Of a stretch of DNA of 64,000 bases, positions 1-12,402 are shown piece after piece. The notes beneath the pieces are model-generated. The model saw only the letters and a list, made by a program, of their open reading frames with translations, searched no databases and was not told the DNA's origin. The position numbers and the translations under genes were made by a program. Position 1 is the first letter of the stretch, and every line of letters begins with the position of its first letter. The stretch comes from Monosporascus cannonballus (lineage: Eukaryota > Ascomycota > Sordariomycetes > Xylariales), in contig QJNS01000262.1 of the NCBI GenBank assembly GCA_004154925.1, positions 1-64,000 on the forward strand, given 5' to 3'.

Positions 1-42
1 CCCCCCCCCCGCCCCGCGCGCGCCGAGGGCACGTGGGCTTAC

Positions 43-175
43 AAGCAGCAGGGTTGATCCGGGCAGCGGAGATCACGCCGCACTTCAGAGCACCCTCTCT
101 CTTCTTGGGCACACTCTGGGCCCATGAGGCTGCATATTGGTGAAGGAAGGTGTAGCCCTGGATGACTAATGCCAT
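43..175 (-). CDS. Gfo/Idh/MocA-type oxidoreductase, 5' exon only (partial)
   Basis: On the minus strand an ATG at 175 opens a frame of 44 codons that ends at a GTAAGC splice donor (donor G at 42). The rest of the gene lies beyond the left edge. The last residues read KCGVISAARINPAA, which fits the first beta-strand and dinucleotide-binding turn of the Gfo/Idh/MocA family (typically W/F-G-I-L-x-x-A-x-I-x-P), as in fungal dihydrodiol dehydrogenase-like NAD(P) oxidoreductases. The stretch before it, with two tryptophan/tyrosine-rich segments and a KKREG linker, resembles the N-terminal leader of those fungal proteins. What is seen is one short exon with a good donor; the family name is by recognition of the motif, and the substrate is unknown. 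The frame is open, and the ATG is the only good start before the AT-poor spacer at 176-631. Confidence 0.55.
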
Positions 176-631
176 GATGCCGTAGACGTGTTTCCGGAAG
201 CGTAGAAATGGTTATATTGCCAATACTAGAGAATATAGAATTCGGAGAGCCTAGTGTGGGAACAGGATGGATGTGAGGTACATGATAGATGATCGAATCG
301 GGGGACCTGAAGATCTGATTTTCAAGATATATTCACCCTGCCCGGGATACCAGCCTACCTACACTACATCATCAACTCGATTACCGCACGGTAGCGTCAT
401 AAGTGCGTGACTGTTCCTGTGGAACGGGCAGTCCCAAGAATGCATTGGCTCGTACGCCACATCCCATTAAAGTATTAACTACAACAAGAAAGCCCGAAGA
501 GGTTTCGGCACATTCATTGAACTTCCCATCTAGGTGAATATAAATAATTTCGGAAAGGAGTGGAAAGGGAAGGGCGTCTGTCACCGAAAGCCCCACGTTA
601 TATACATATGCGCCGCTCATCCTATTGAGGT
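176..631. other. spacer between the oxidoreductase start and the hAT-like element
   Basis: Ordinary base composition. It should contain the promoter of the minus-strand oxidoreductase. I see no gene; two short overlapping open frames (381-749 and 534-806) run into the transposon end and have no family resemblance. Bases 624-631 (ATTGAGGT) form the left copy of the transposon target duplication. Confidence 0.5.
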
Positions 632-803
632 TAGGGTGAGGGAATGGGTACCAGTGGGTGACCCACGAAGACCCATGGGTCCTGATGAGTACCCATCCAC
701 TACCCATCTGATTTGGTGGGTACCCGCGGGTACTCACTGGATTTGCCAAGGACCCATTAGATATCTATTAGGTCTTGTTAAGGACCTACGGGTACCCAGT
801 AAG
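632..803 (+). repeat. left terminal/subterminal repeat zone of the hAT-like element
   Basis: About 170 bp of non-RIPped DNA packed with GGGTACC, ACCCATGGGT and TACCCGCGGGTA motifs. The core TACCCGCGGGTA at 721-732 and the later TATTAGGTCTTGTTAAGGACC stretch match, inverted, sequences at 7247-7332. These palindromes are probable transposase-binding sites by analogy with other hAT elements. Confidence 0.65.
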
Positions 804-3800
804 TAAAAAATTTATACATAAAGCAAATCGCTTTAATAATTTGAAATAATCTGAAATAATCCGGTAAAGGTAATAATATTAAAAAATTTATAATTAAATT
901 ATATAAAACCTTTTAAACTAAGCTTAAATTTCGTTTAAAATTTTATTATTATTATTATTTTACGTATTATCTAAATTCTTACTATTTTGCGCGTTTTTTT
1001 AATACGTTTAAAACTTTAGTTATAAGCTTTATTTAACGAAACGCTAGATTTTTTACTGGGAACTGTATTTTTTATTTACGGTCTTATTAAATTTTAATAA
1101 TAACTTAAAATATTTTTAACTAATTATATATCTTTTTATTAAATAGTGATTTATTTGACGTAAATAACGTATAAATTAATTATTATAAAAAATAAATTAT
1201 TTTAAAATTATTTTATATATTATTTACCTTTAAATAATTTGATTAATATAATTTTTGCTGTTTTTTGCATAACGCTTATAGCAAAATTTTAAAATCGTTA
1301 TTAGCTTTTAAACTATTACGAAATTTCCTTTATTAAACGTTAAAAAGGCGTTTTTTTAAATAATAACATAATATTTATTTAATATTGTCGGATTTTACGC
1401 AGAACGGCGGCTATATATATTAATATTATTTTAAGATTGTTTCATTTTTTTAAAAAATGTATTATTAAACAAAATGTATCGTTTTTGCCTTTTAAAAAAA
1501 CCGAACCTTTAAGTATTGTTTTCCCAGCCGAGCGCTTAGGCATTATTTTCTTAGCCGAAAGTTATTTTGTAATGTGAAGAATTCTTTTCTTAATATCAAA
1601 TAATTTTTTTAATTTTAAAAATAATTAGTAAGCAATTTACTTAATACGCGTTATTTTGGCCATTACTATAACTATTAAATTATTAATAAATAATTATTTC
1701 AAAATTATTTTAACAAAACCTTATTAATATAATTAAATTTGTTATTATAATAACATAAAATTATTAATTATAATAGCGGTATAATAATTAATAAATATTT
1801 CGCAAATTTTTAATTAAGTATAAATATAAGTATTTTTTTGAGAAAATAAAATATATAAAGTAATATAAGGTAATTAAAAAAAGTTTTTATAATTTATTTA
1901 AGTACTTTACTTTAAAAAGTTTTATTTTTTTATTATAACAAAAATAATATATATAATATTATTATTTTATGATTATGTTTTTAATTTTAATTTATATAAA
2001 TAAATAATAAATAAAAAAGAAAAAAAGAATAACTTTATATTAAATTTAATTTGCCTTTAAAAGTTGCGAATATGTTAATTATGTTACTTATTGCCTTAAT
2101 TTAATAATTACAGACCTAGTTTGCTATAATTATAACGATAAATCTAAGCTATTCCGGAAAAACGGCCGGTTTTAAATAAGTATTAAAATTTAATTTTTCG
2201 AAATCTTGTTCCCTTATCTTTTAATAACGCCTTTATTTTTGACATTAATTAGCCTTTTTTTTTCTGCGAAATTAATTTTAAATGCAGTTTTTTTATGCTA
2301 AAATTCGCTTACCCTAATAATTTAACCAATATATGGAAATTCCCGGATTAACTAATTTTCGTTTTCGTTATTTTCGGTTTTATCCGGATTTTTTGAATTA
2401 TTATTTAATACTTCGTAAAGTTCATCTAATAGTAGATTATATTAATCCGGCAACTTCTTTAAATTTTCGATAAACGAAATTTAAAATATTTTCTATATTT
2501 TTTCCTTACGTTTTTCGGATCGTTTTTGGGCATAAGCAGAATCGTTATTATCGTACGTAATATTATTATCTAAATTAAATACTTTAATTCGGATATAAAA
2601 TAATATAATAAAAATTAATTTAAATTCTTGCAGTAATATTAATTAACAGTTAAAATAATACTTTAACCGAACAAAATTCTAAATACGCTTTATTAATACG
2701 GAAAAATATTGAATATATAATAAATTACGTACAAAATAAGCAAAACCGAAAAATATATTATTAATTTGCCTTAGTAAAGGGATTAGCGTAATGTTAATCT
2801 CGTAGCTCCTATATATATAACTAGCTGCTCCCACGTATTTTCTTAGTTATTCTCTAGATTTCTCAATAAACCTATTGTGGTCCATATCCTTAGCTACTAC
2901 GTATGCAGCCCCTTATACTAATGGTTTAAAGCCGTTACCGTAAAATAATATTATGGTTCGAAAATGTTCATTTAAAAAACCCCGGGTAAGTAAATGCTAA
3001 AATACGAAGTAATTAATTAAAAAAATCCAATTAAAATTAAGCCTTTTAAACAATGCTAGGTTTTATTTATAGTAAGTAAAGATTATTTTAAAATTATTAT
3101 TCTTAAAAGAAAAGAGGAAAAAAGCTGAAAATAAAAAAAGTCCAGTAAAAACCTATTAATAAAAAGTTATATAATAATTATTTCAAAATTATTTTAAATT
3201 ATATATATATTATAATTATATTAAAGACTTTGTTATTAGCAACTAGGTCCGTTTAATCTATTTTCTTACGGCATATATTATTTTGTAAGTGTTTTTTATA
3301 GAGTTTTTTTCTTTTTTTTAGGAAAAATAAACTATATAAAGTAATATCTATATTGCTACCATTTAATCTTGGACTGCCCAGTTATCCGTTAATAAATTTG
3401 TATAAAGTTTTTTCAGTATTCCGAGTTACGGTTTATTTTATTAAATATATCAATAGCTTCGTTTAATAAGTTTTCGTTATTTTTGCTATTAACGTTTTTT
3501 TAAAACTATAATTACCGCTAAAACCAAACCATCTAATCCTCGTATTAACGCTTTCGATATTCGTAATATTCTCGGTTAACAATAAGAAAATCGGCTTTCC
3601 GTCGTATTTGGAATTAAGATCGGCTCAAATAATTTAGCGTAATAAAACGGTTTCTTTAGTTAGATAAACTCGGTAAATTAAGTTATTTTTCGTTCGGTGG
3701 TTATTGGCTAAATTGTAAATAACTAAGTTTCGAACTTGGTTTTCGGGTATTTTATTCCAGATTCGAATTTATTTTAATTAGCCTTTAATTTTGATAATTT

Positions 3801-6800
3801 TTATCGTCGCCTTTTAATAAATAATTTTCGTTAAATATTTCGTTATTATCTTAATTATTAATAACAAAATCCTTTATATTATTATCTTAATTAAGGTTAT
3901 TATTTTATAAAAAAGTATTTTGCAATAATTTATTATTATCGAACTTATTATTGTTAAAGTCAAAATTTTCGAAAATTTACAATATTATTTCAGTATTATA
4001 GCAAATTCGATTAAAGCTATAGTAAAAAAATTTTTTACAATAAACAGATAATTAGCGAAAATGAAAAAAAAATAATTGAAATTACGTAAATAATTAGCGA
4101 TATAAGGTCTTAAAATTACGTATTAACTTTTTCAAACGTCGTTTATTTTTTTCTTTTTATTAAACTCTTATAATACAGTTATTTGCTTTATTTATTCTAA
4201 TTCGAACCTAATACTATTAAAATAATATAATTGGAAAATTACCCGTTTTAAGTAATGCTTTAAATCCTTTACGAATTGACGATATTTAAAGCAAATTTAA
4301 TCAAAATTCTAATAATTTAATTCTTAATTTTTCCTCGTTAGTTAAATTTACTAAATATATGCTTATTCGATATATAATACAACATAAACCAATATTATTA
4401 ATTGGCTTTGTTTTTAAATTCGCCAAAAAAACGCTAAATAAGCCGATAAAACTTTAACTAAAAGCATTTACGCGCAAAGTTCGGCGTTATAAATAGAAGC
4501 TTAATAATAAATATATAACTCGGATTATTTCATAATTATTTTATTATTAATATTTTTCAATAAATACACTCTGCAAAATTTGAAAATACCAAAAAATATT
4601 TATTTAATTTTCGAGAAAATATTATTTTAACGTATCGTTCGCGAAATACTTGTAAATGTATTATTTTAATTTATACGGATAAAGGCGTTTATTTTGGAAA
4701 TATTACAAAAAGTTGTAAAACAATTTTCGTTTTTTTATTTTAAAGTAATAATTTTTGCGTTTTTATAATAAACGAAGAACGTTTTAAGTAAAAGATATTT
4801 ATATTATTCGGAAGATTTATTTATATTAGAATATAATTATTTTGAACCTGGCTGTTAAAGTTTTTAAAAATTTAAAAAAATAATATATATTTTATAAATT
4901 ATTTTAAATAATTGTTTTATTTATTTTAAAATTTTATTTAAAAACGAGTTAAAAAGGTAATTCGTATTATTTAATTAGATAAATGTTATTTTAAATTTTA
5001 TAGGTGCAAAATTCCTTATCGATAAACTTTTAAATTTCGTATATCCTATATAAATTTCTATTTAGTTAAAATTTTGTATTTATTAAAAAATTTTCACTTT
5101 TTTTTATTTAATTACTTAATTCCTTTTATTTTAAGCTTAATTAAATCCTATTGCTTTATTTTATTATAATACGTTATTTTTAATTATCGTTACTTAATTT
5201 CTGAAATAATCTTAAAATAATCGTATTTAGGATTTTTAATTTTTAATTTTGTAATACCTTTTTTATTTAAATATCGGAAATCCGACGAATTATTATTTTA
5301 AAATCCGTATATTAAAAAGGCTTAAACGCGAAAAGTTAATATTTTGGTAGAACAAAATAATATCGAAAAAGTTCGTTATAATTTAAAGCAATAAATTAAG
5401 CGCAAATTAAATAATTAAAAACGTTTAAATTTATATATAATTCTTAAAAAACAAACGGCGCAAAATATAATTATTAAGTAAGAAATTAATACTTATTAAT
5501 AAGTATTATTTTATAATTATTTTAATATTTTATTAATTATTAATAACCGAGCAAAATAATAATATTTTAATTAAATTATAACAAAATAGGTTAAGGCCAA
5601 ATATATATTTATAATACTAAATAATAATAATAAAACATATATTAATATTAATAATAAAATGGCCGAAATATTTTATTATAGCGATAATACTGTTAACGAT
5701 ATTTCTTATAGATTTATCGTTAATTACCTAAATAACTTAATATTTTAATTACTAAAAAGTTTTATTTTACTTTAAATTTAAAATATTATATAAAGATTTA
5801 ATAAATAATTTTTTACCTTAATTATTTCTTAATTATTTTATTAATATTTTTAATACTTATTACCGGTTTAAGGCGGAAATATTTTATTAAATATTTGTAT
5901 AGAAAATAATAACAAACTTCTATATATACGTTATGTAAAAATTGCCGAATTTATTACTAATAGAATTACAGATTTCCTAATATAATTTCGTTATATATTT
6001 TAATTACTTTCGACAAATAACGTTTTTATAAATCAAAATAATTTTAACGTTAATATTAAGGCTGAAAATATTAAGAAAATTATTTTTGTATTTCGTCCGG
6101 TAAATTTCGATTATTTTGAATTATTTTATTATTTAATTTTTTTAATATAACTTTAAGCTATTTAATACTTAATATTCAAAATAATATAATATTGTAAACG
6201 ATTTGTACTTTAAATTATATTAATATAAAAACAACCTTTAAATATTTTTAAAAGTTATAAATTCTTATTTATAAAAATATTTCAACTTAAGGTATAATTT
6301 TCGACAATTATTTAATATACCTTTTATTTACGAAAAGGGCCTTTTGTTATATTATTTAACCCGTTATAGATTTTACGATATTTCTATTTAAAAAAATATT
6401 TTCGTTAAACATTACAAAAAAAAATTTTTTTTGTGAAAAGTTGCCGCGATTTTCGATTTAAATAAATTCGAAATTAAAGAAAAAAATTGTCCGTTTAGCT
6501 GCGTTAAAACTTAACGTTATAAATAAATATATTAAATAATTATTTTAAAATAATTTTAAATTAATTTAAATAAATTTTAAAACGTATATATACGGATATC
6601 CGATTTATTTAAGATTATACGGTATTTTATTATTAAAGGTTACCGGCTTTATAATCTAGCGCAATAAGGCCAAAAGAAATTATTTTATACGTTATTTCGA
6701 TATAAAATCTTACGACCTTATTGCTAAGGTTCGCCCCTAACGTTCGAACCTTTTTTTTATTATAGGCATATTATAGAAAATTATAAGATAAAGTTTTAAT

Positions 6801-7246
6801 TATATTAAGAAATTTAAGTAAAAATAATTTTAAATATATAGAAATAATAAGAATTAATTAGATCTTAAAATTAACATATTAATTAACGGCGCAAAAAACA
6901 TTTTAAAAAATTTATTAAATAAAGCTTTTAAAAAAGATTTGGCGTTATTAACTACATTTATATTAAAGTTATTTCTGCCGTATTCGGTAACGCGAACCTT
7001 AAGTTTTGCATAAATAAAAATTTTTCGCAAAAAAAGCCAGTAATAATTTAAGTTAAAAACGGTTATGGTATTAATTTATTAATTATAACATAAATAATTT
7101 TCTTTTTTTTTCTATTAGGTTAAGCTTATAAAAATAATTAATTATAATAAATTTAATTTACTATATACAATAATTATTTCAAATTATTTTAAATTATTTT
7201 TTTAATTTTTTTTAATACGTTTGAAATTTACGTATTTTGCTAATAA

Positions 7247-7363
7247 GTAATCGTGGGTACTTAATAGGTCCTGTTAAAGACCTATTAGATACTCGCGAGT
7301 AATGCCAAGAACCCATTGGGTACCCGCGGGTAATTTTCGGTGGGTGGTTCCTCCCTCACCTTA
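7247..7363 (-). repeat. right terminal/subterminal repeat zone of the hAT-like element
   Basis: Inverted counterpart of the zone at 632-803. It carries TACCCGCGGGTA at 7321-7332, a TAGGTC(C)TGTTAA-GACCTA palindrome at about 7266-7290 and the terminal CCCTCACCTTA ending at 7363. It is GC-richer than the neighbouring element interior. Confidence 0.65.
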
Positions 7364-7371
7364 ATTGGGGT

Positions 7372-7918
7372 CATAAGGGGATGATTCCTGGCCCCACTTT
7401 GGCAGCTCCCCGGCCGGCCCCGGTCCCCCGGGACGTACTACACCCCACCCCGGTTTACCACATCATTTCTCTCATAAAAGAAGGACCCGGGTATCATAGA
7501 ACATGTTATGAATGCCTACTTGTGATTCAGATATATCATATCGCGTCGCGCTGCTACGTTACACAGAGCGCATCTCTCCTTATGGCCTCGTCTAGGCGCT
7601 CATTTCCCGATCCGATAGAGATTAATATGAAATAGATATGCTGGATAAATACGACACAGCGCTGTTCGCTTGCCGGGGTATTATATTGCAGTGCCGCTTA
7701 TGAGTGCATTCTCATATATATATATATTTATATACATATGTACTACTTCGGTGGGAAGAAAGAGGTGGTGTCTCTATACAGGCCGCTTCTGATTGTCTAG
7801 CCAATTACAAGCGGTCTACATCAAACACAAGTTAACGCCGGCCCATGCCGAACAAGTGGTATCCCGTGAATCGTAATTCTTCCCATGCCAACCATGCATT
7901 TACCAATGATCCCCAGTC
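7372..7918. other. spacer downstream of isa1 with an AT microsatellite
   Basis: No supported gene. It holds an (AT)n-rich tract at about 7713-7740 and presumably the 3' UTR of the minus-strand isa1. The 84-codon open frame at 7381-7635 has no recognizable motif. Confidence 0.5.
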
Positions 7919-8722
7919 TTACACCATGAAGCTCTCGCCACAGCCACACTCCTCCTCTGCATCGACGTCAACTCCGGCTCACCGTCAAGAAACCACTGGA
8001 ACATTGACCAAGAGCAACTTACTTATGTTCGGGTTACTGAAGTGGAACCGCTGGCTCAGCTTGTTCTCGATCCAGTCCATCTCGCTGCCGATGATGCTGA
8101 ACAGCGCCTTGCTGTCGATGAGGACCTTTACGCCGTCCTGCTCGACCTCCTCATCGAAGGGCCCCGGACGGTCCACATAGTCGAGGTGGTAGGCGAGGCC
8201 GCTGCACCCGCGGTTTCGCACGCCGACCTTGATCAGCTTGGGCTCGGGCTGGTCCATCAGCTGACGCAGCCGGGCAACGGCCGACGGGGTAAGCTTTATC
8301 GCCGCCTTCCGCGGCCGGAGCTTGCGCTTCGGCGGCTGCGCGGACTCGGTCTTCTTCTGCGCTTCTTGTTCCGGGATCGCGGCCGCCCCTACCGTCGTTA
8401 CCGATGGGGCTGTCTTGGGAGAAACTTGGGTTTGCGGTTGTTGTGCCGGCGGTCGCGTCTCGTGGACTTCTGGTATCGTGCTTGCTATCGACTTCTCTGG
8501 TATCGGCTCATTGCGCGGTTGCGTCGGTGATCTCGTGTTGAGTGGGTATGGCTGGTAGGAAGGGGTAGTCTGGACCTTCTCTTGCATGGTGCTCCACGGC
8601 TGTGTCTGTGAGAACTGCCGGAACATGTGCTGACATGGTCGCATCGAGGGGCTCGCGTGAGCGGCGAAGCGGCCGAGCAGAGCTGCTGGCGCTCGTGGGA
8701 GAGCTACCCGCGGGGCGGTCAT
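7919..8722 (-). CDS. isa1: mitochondrial iron-sulfur cluster assembly protein ISA1 (A-type scaffold, HesB/IscA family)
   Basis: A-type carrier acting late in mitochondrial Fe-S biogenesis, needed in other fungi for 4Fe-4S enzymes such as aconitase and lipoate synthase. Two exons: 8023-8722 and 7919-7956, with a 66-nt intron 7957-8022 (GTAAGT donor, CAG acceptor) that must be spliced to restore the C-terminus. The product is 245 aa. Residues 1-25 are Arg/Ala/Leu-rich without acids, a good mitochondrial presequence, so I start at 8722 although the frame is open to 8902. A low-complexity Pro/Gln/Thr linker (about 50-135) precedes the HesB domain. The three conserved ligand cysteines are present: one in RNRGCSGLAY and two in the terminal CGCGESFMV, which is encoded by the short second exon. 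The long linker is usual in filamentous fungi. The neighbouring ARMH3-like gene is divergent, sharing a 672-bp intergenic region. Confidence 0.92.
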
Positions 8723-9394
8723 GAGGGGCCACACGGAGATTTGAGCTTTGTTGGGATTCAAGTGACGCAGACGAGAACAGTTGCTTAAGCTGCCGCATTT
8801 GGCATTCGCAATCTCCAATTGCAACTGCGCTAGAATCTGTATCGCTATGCGATGTCGAGAACGGCTCGGTAAGTTTAAGGAGGAGGCCCCTATGTCGAAC
8901 AATCTATACGCATGCGGGTTATTAGGTATATGCAGTGGGATGCAATTGGTGAATGTTGGACTCGACGAGCACTAATAAAGGACAGAGGACTTGGCCGATG
9001 ACATGTGTTGGTGGGTGGGGCTTGGGAACCCGGCGCAGTGGCTCCATTATCGGCTGATTCAGCCTACCTGAACTTTTGGCCTCCTCGAGACCGACTTCGG
9101 CCGAGCCAATAAGAGCCCTTGCATTGGTAACCCTATCCTCCAGCTGCTTACCAGCGGTCAACGGACCGCCAGCTCAAAAAGTGGGCATACAGTGTGCAAC
9201 ACCTGATAACGGTAATACATACCGTACGGAACGGACAACTATCTCGCGTGCATGCCGACGCCAACCTTTACCACATGAATCGGTAGACGTTGCTGAACTG
9301 CGCATTCTCATCCGCGTCAGCGTCAACATCTTTTGTCGTTCTTCTGGTCGCCTCGTCCATGTATTCCGGGAAAAGAGCCAGCCCATAGGTAGCT
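8723..9394. promoter_or_regulatory. divergent intergenic region, isa1 / ARMH3-like
   Basis: 672 bp separating two head-to-head genes, so it must hold both promoters. It has no long homopolymer or TATA-like box that I would call. Short open frames on both strands here (for example 9076-9432) lack family resemblance. Confidence 0.5.
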
Positions 9395-11630
9395 ATGGAA
9401 GCCTCTCCCCTGACCCAGCAGGCTCGACCTGAGGTCTTCCAACAAAAGATCGTCCACCTCTACGAGACCCTCTTCAAGGTTCGGCAGCTCCTAGATTTCT
9501 CTCCCTGAAGAACTGGTCTGGGAAAACGCTGACGTTGAATGATCCCAAGGTATGTCATATATACGTCCCGCCAGCTTCACCAACGTCGACCGTATCCAAG
9601 CTGACAATCTCTTGTGCGACAGGATGATGTCGATGCCGAGGCCGAGAAGTCGGAAGGATTCTGGCTCGAGTTCTTTCTCTTAAAACCGGACGGAGCATCC
9701 TTGCAGAAAATATTAACCGACCTGTCCCTTGATGAACTCATAAGCCTGCAACCGCAGACCAGACAGCTATTCGCCCAAGCTGTGCAGTTCTTGAAGAAAG
9801 GAGGTGGAGTGGCCGACTTACACGCTCTCGAGGTGCGACTTGATGCTGGATGCAGTTACCAATGGCTTCTAATTGTCTTACTAGACCCTAACGGCTTTCT
9901 TCGCTGCCATCCTCCCCAAGAAATACACCAACCCAAGCTCTGACATCATAGCTATACTGGCTGGCCTGGATCAAATTGATGCTATCTTTACCGATTTTGT
10001 GGGTACGCTGGACGGCATTATTCGCAATGGCAAAAGCCGTAGGTTCGATAGATCAACTGTTCGGATGCCCATTCTCTGACAGGCCTGCAGTTGAGGTTCG
10101 CCAAAGAGCCATCGAGGTGGTCTTGTCCATCACATCCGGCGCATATCAGACCGGTCTTCTGACCTACTTCATACAACGGGATCTTTTCCCCTCAATAATG
10201 AAGGTTTGCACAGCAACTACAACAACGCGAATGAACTGTGCTAAGAACCACTTAGTTTATCCAAGACTCAGACTCATCTTCCAGAGTCACACAGCCTTTC
10301 ACCTTACTAGGCTTATTAGCCAACTACAATAAGTTCGAGTTCCAGAACCCATACCAACTACGGCTAAATGACTTCGTCAACGAGGCAGCCATACAGAAGG
10401 TTATTAGATGTATTGGGCAGACGTGTCAAAGATTGCGAGGCCAATACGTGGAGATCCTAGAAGATCTACCCGAAGGATGGTCAATAGCCGACACCCTAAA
10501 TATGATTGGACTTGGCGCTATCGTACCCGGTGCCAAGGCTAAGAAGAAACCAGCGTACGACCCAGAAGTTGCTAAGCAGATGTTCACGCAGCTGTGAGTT
10601 GCCCCTTTCTCCTTTTTCCGGCCTCCGCTGACAGTACCATAGACCCGGCGAAGAAGCAGCTGTATTGCTAGGAACTTACGACTTCAGCCACGCAAACAAG
10701 CTCTTTTGCTTTAACCTAGTCACCCTACCAGCGGAGAAGGGCGAGGAGCAACCAATGTCGAGTTTCCTCTCTTTAACTTCCTACCTTCTCCAACACGCCT
10801 TCCTGTCAAACAGGGCCACTAACTATGCCCATCTAAGTCTGATGGTTTTCCGTCTACTTATCGAGGATCAAGTACTGTGCAAGCGGATCTGTAGCGGGGA
10901 GAGCAAAGTTCCTGTCCGCCTTTGCCGGCAAAGGCAACCGTTCCTACCGCTGGTCCGTAACGAGCGCATTCTCGCCACCGCTGTATTAGATACCATGATT
11001 GACGGTATTAACCACAACCTGCGGCGCAGACTAGACGTTAGCCTCTATACTCTGTGCGTGGGCATTATGCTGCGCATCGTCTCTTACTTATCAAGGTCGC
11101 GAACACGCTTACAGTACCACTGGTCCGAGTTGTTCCGTTCCCTTCTATCCCTGATCCGCTTCCTCACCAGCTACGCTTCAGACTTCCGGAACCTATCCCA
11201 CATGGACACCCTCCTGGACCTCGTCGTCAACCTACTCGCCCTCTCGCTCTCGGCCGGGGAGGGCTTCCTGCCCACGCCGGCCGCCTACGACGACCTCTTC
11301 TACAAGGTGGTGGAGAGCGGCGACGTGTTGGTGCGGTTCCGCGACACCTACAGCCTCGGCAGCAGGCCGTCCAACTCGATCGGCACGCTCATCAGCGTCA
11401 ACGCGCACTACAAGTCGATGCTCGACTCGGGCGGCGTGTTGTCGAGGAACAGACATCTCACCAGCTCCCAGGTCGCCGAGGTCATCAAGCAAGGCTACGA
11501 GACCCTGAGCATCCAGGCCAAGGAGGGCCTCGACGGCTGGGAGAGGTACCGTGAGGCGGACGAGAGGATACTGCTCAAGAAGATGGCGCGCGGCACGGTC
11601 GATGACGCTAAGGTCTTGGTTGAGGTGTAG
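9395..11630 (+). CDS. ARMH3 / DUF1741 family armadillo-like helical protein
   Basis: Six-exon model: 9395-9478, 9623-9832, 9885-10038, 10091-10203, 10256-10593, 10643-11630. Introns 2-5 are 49-52 nt and join in frame to give 628 aa. The protein matches animal ARMH3 (C10orf76) along its length: an N-terminal helix (VHLYETLFK), the FW-x-EFFLLK segment, and C-terminally GEGFLPTPAAYDDLFYKVV and EVIKQGYETLSIQ. ARMH3 binds PI4KB and GBF1 at the Golgi in animals; a similar trafficking role here is inference. The C-terminal half (about 330-628) is the most conserved. The first intron is the weak point: the acceptor at 9622 is clear, but the in-frame donor at 9478/9479 is GTTCGG, while a stronger GTATGT at 9550 would leave a stop in frame. 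No signal peptide or membrane segment. Confidence 0.85.
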
Positions 11631-12402
11631 TTTTTATATGGACGGAACGGGTAGGATGGGACGGATTGCCTGGTTGGGGGGGATGCTTAGTTGCCCAGTT
11701 ATTCTTGTGCTAATATTCGGTATAATGAACGAGGTTATGATTAGGGTTACCGACTCAAGATGAATTACTTGCCCCCTGAAACTCCCAAACGCCGTGTCCC
11801 CTTCGATATAGCAGTGCAGTGACATTTTCAACATCTTCAACTTGACATGGAATTTAGGGTATTACTTAATGCCATGCGGTTTAAAACTAGAGGTGTCTCT
11901 GAAGGCGTTCCACGTACATATATTCCAAACTACAACTTCTAGTCGAACAAGGCCAGACGTATTCACTATCTACATTAGGATTGTAGAGATGGTCCGTAGG
12001 TTTGACGGATATCTATTAGGTCCTATAGAGGCGGCGTTCTTGGGCTCTATCTCCCCAGCCGGGAGTAAACTACCTCCCTATTTAGGCAGGTTATTTCAAG
12101 TATACGATGGAGAAAGCCCAACCTGGAGTTATCAAGTAGTAATGTCCAAATGATCACCTCGCATACCCCCCGCGCTCCTGCAGAATATTACACGTATTTT
12201 AACCTTGTAGGGAAGAAGTAGGGATCATGCAAAAGACAATAAAGTCCCTGCACCCCCTGACTTTGACTATATGCGAATATCTGAGCGTTAGATTATCTAG
12301 GTATAGAAGTTTCCGACTCACATTCCACACTTACAGGACTCGGTGATTGATTCCGACTCAGGCCAGGGCCCCAGGGGTTATTACAAAGGTCGCGATTTAA
12401 CC
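11631..12402. other. spacer between the ARMH3-like gene and the broken glycosyltransferase
   Basis: No supported gene. A 103-codon frame at 11842-12153 has no motif and no splice context. The segment is less GC-rich than both neighbours. Confidence 0.45.

Larger units (their letters stand above)
632..7363. mobile_element. hAT-like DNA transposon, RIP-degraded, 6.7 kb
   Basis: The ends are TAGGGTGAGGGA at 632 and, inverted at 7363, TAAGGTGAGGGA: 12 bp with one G/A difference. The flanks are ATTGAGGT (624-631) and ATTGGGGT (7364-7371), an 8-bp direct duplication with one transition, the length made by hAT transposases. Subterminal zones at both ends carry many copies of GGGTACCC/ACCCGCGGGT-type palindromes, also typical of hAT ends. 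The interior (about 800-7250) is extremely AT-rich with stop codons in all frames, so no transposase can be read. At 6.7 kb it is long for a hAT, so it may contain further insertions; a less AT-rich pocket at about 2776-2960 could be the remains of one. The superfamily call rests on the ends, not on a protein. Confidence 0.72.

Noticed and set aside
381..806. Two small frames at the left hAT end
   Set aside because: They straddle the transposon boundary and consist of the GGGTACCC palindromes in translation.
8042..8558. Plus-strand frames over isa1
   Set aside because: Antisense to a conserved HesB domain with no motif of their own.
8723..8902. Upstream ATG for isa1 at 8902
   Set aside because: It would put 60 non-presequence residues before a good mitochondrial targeting sequence starting at 8722.
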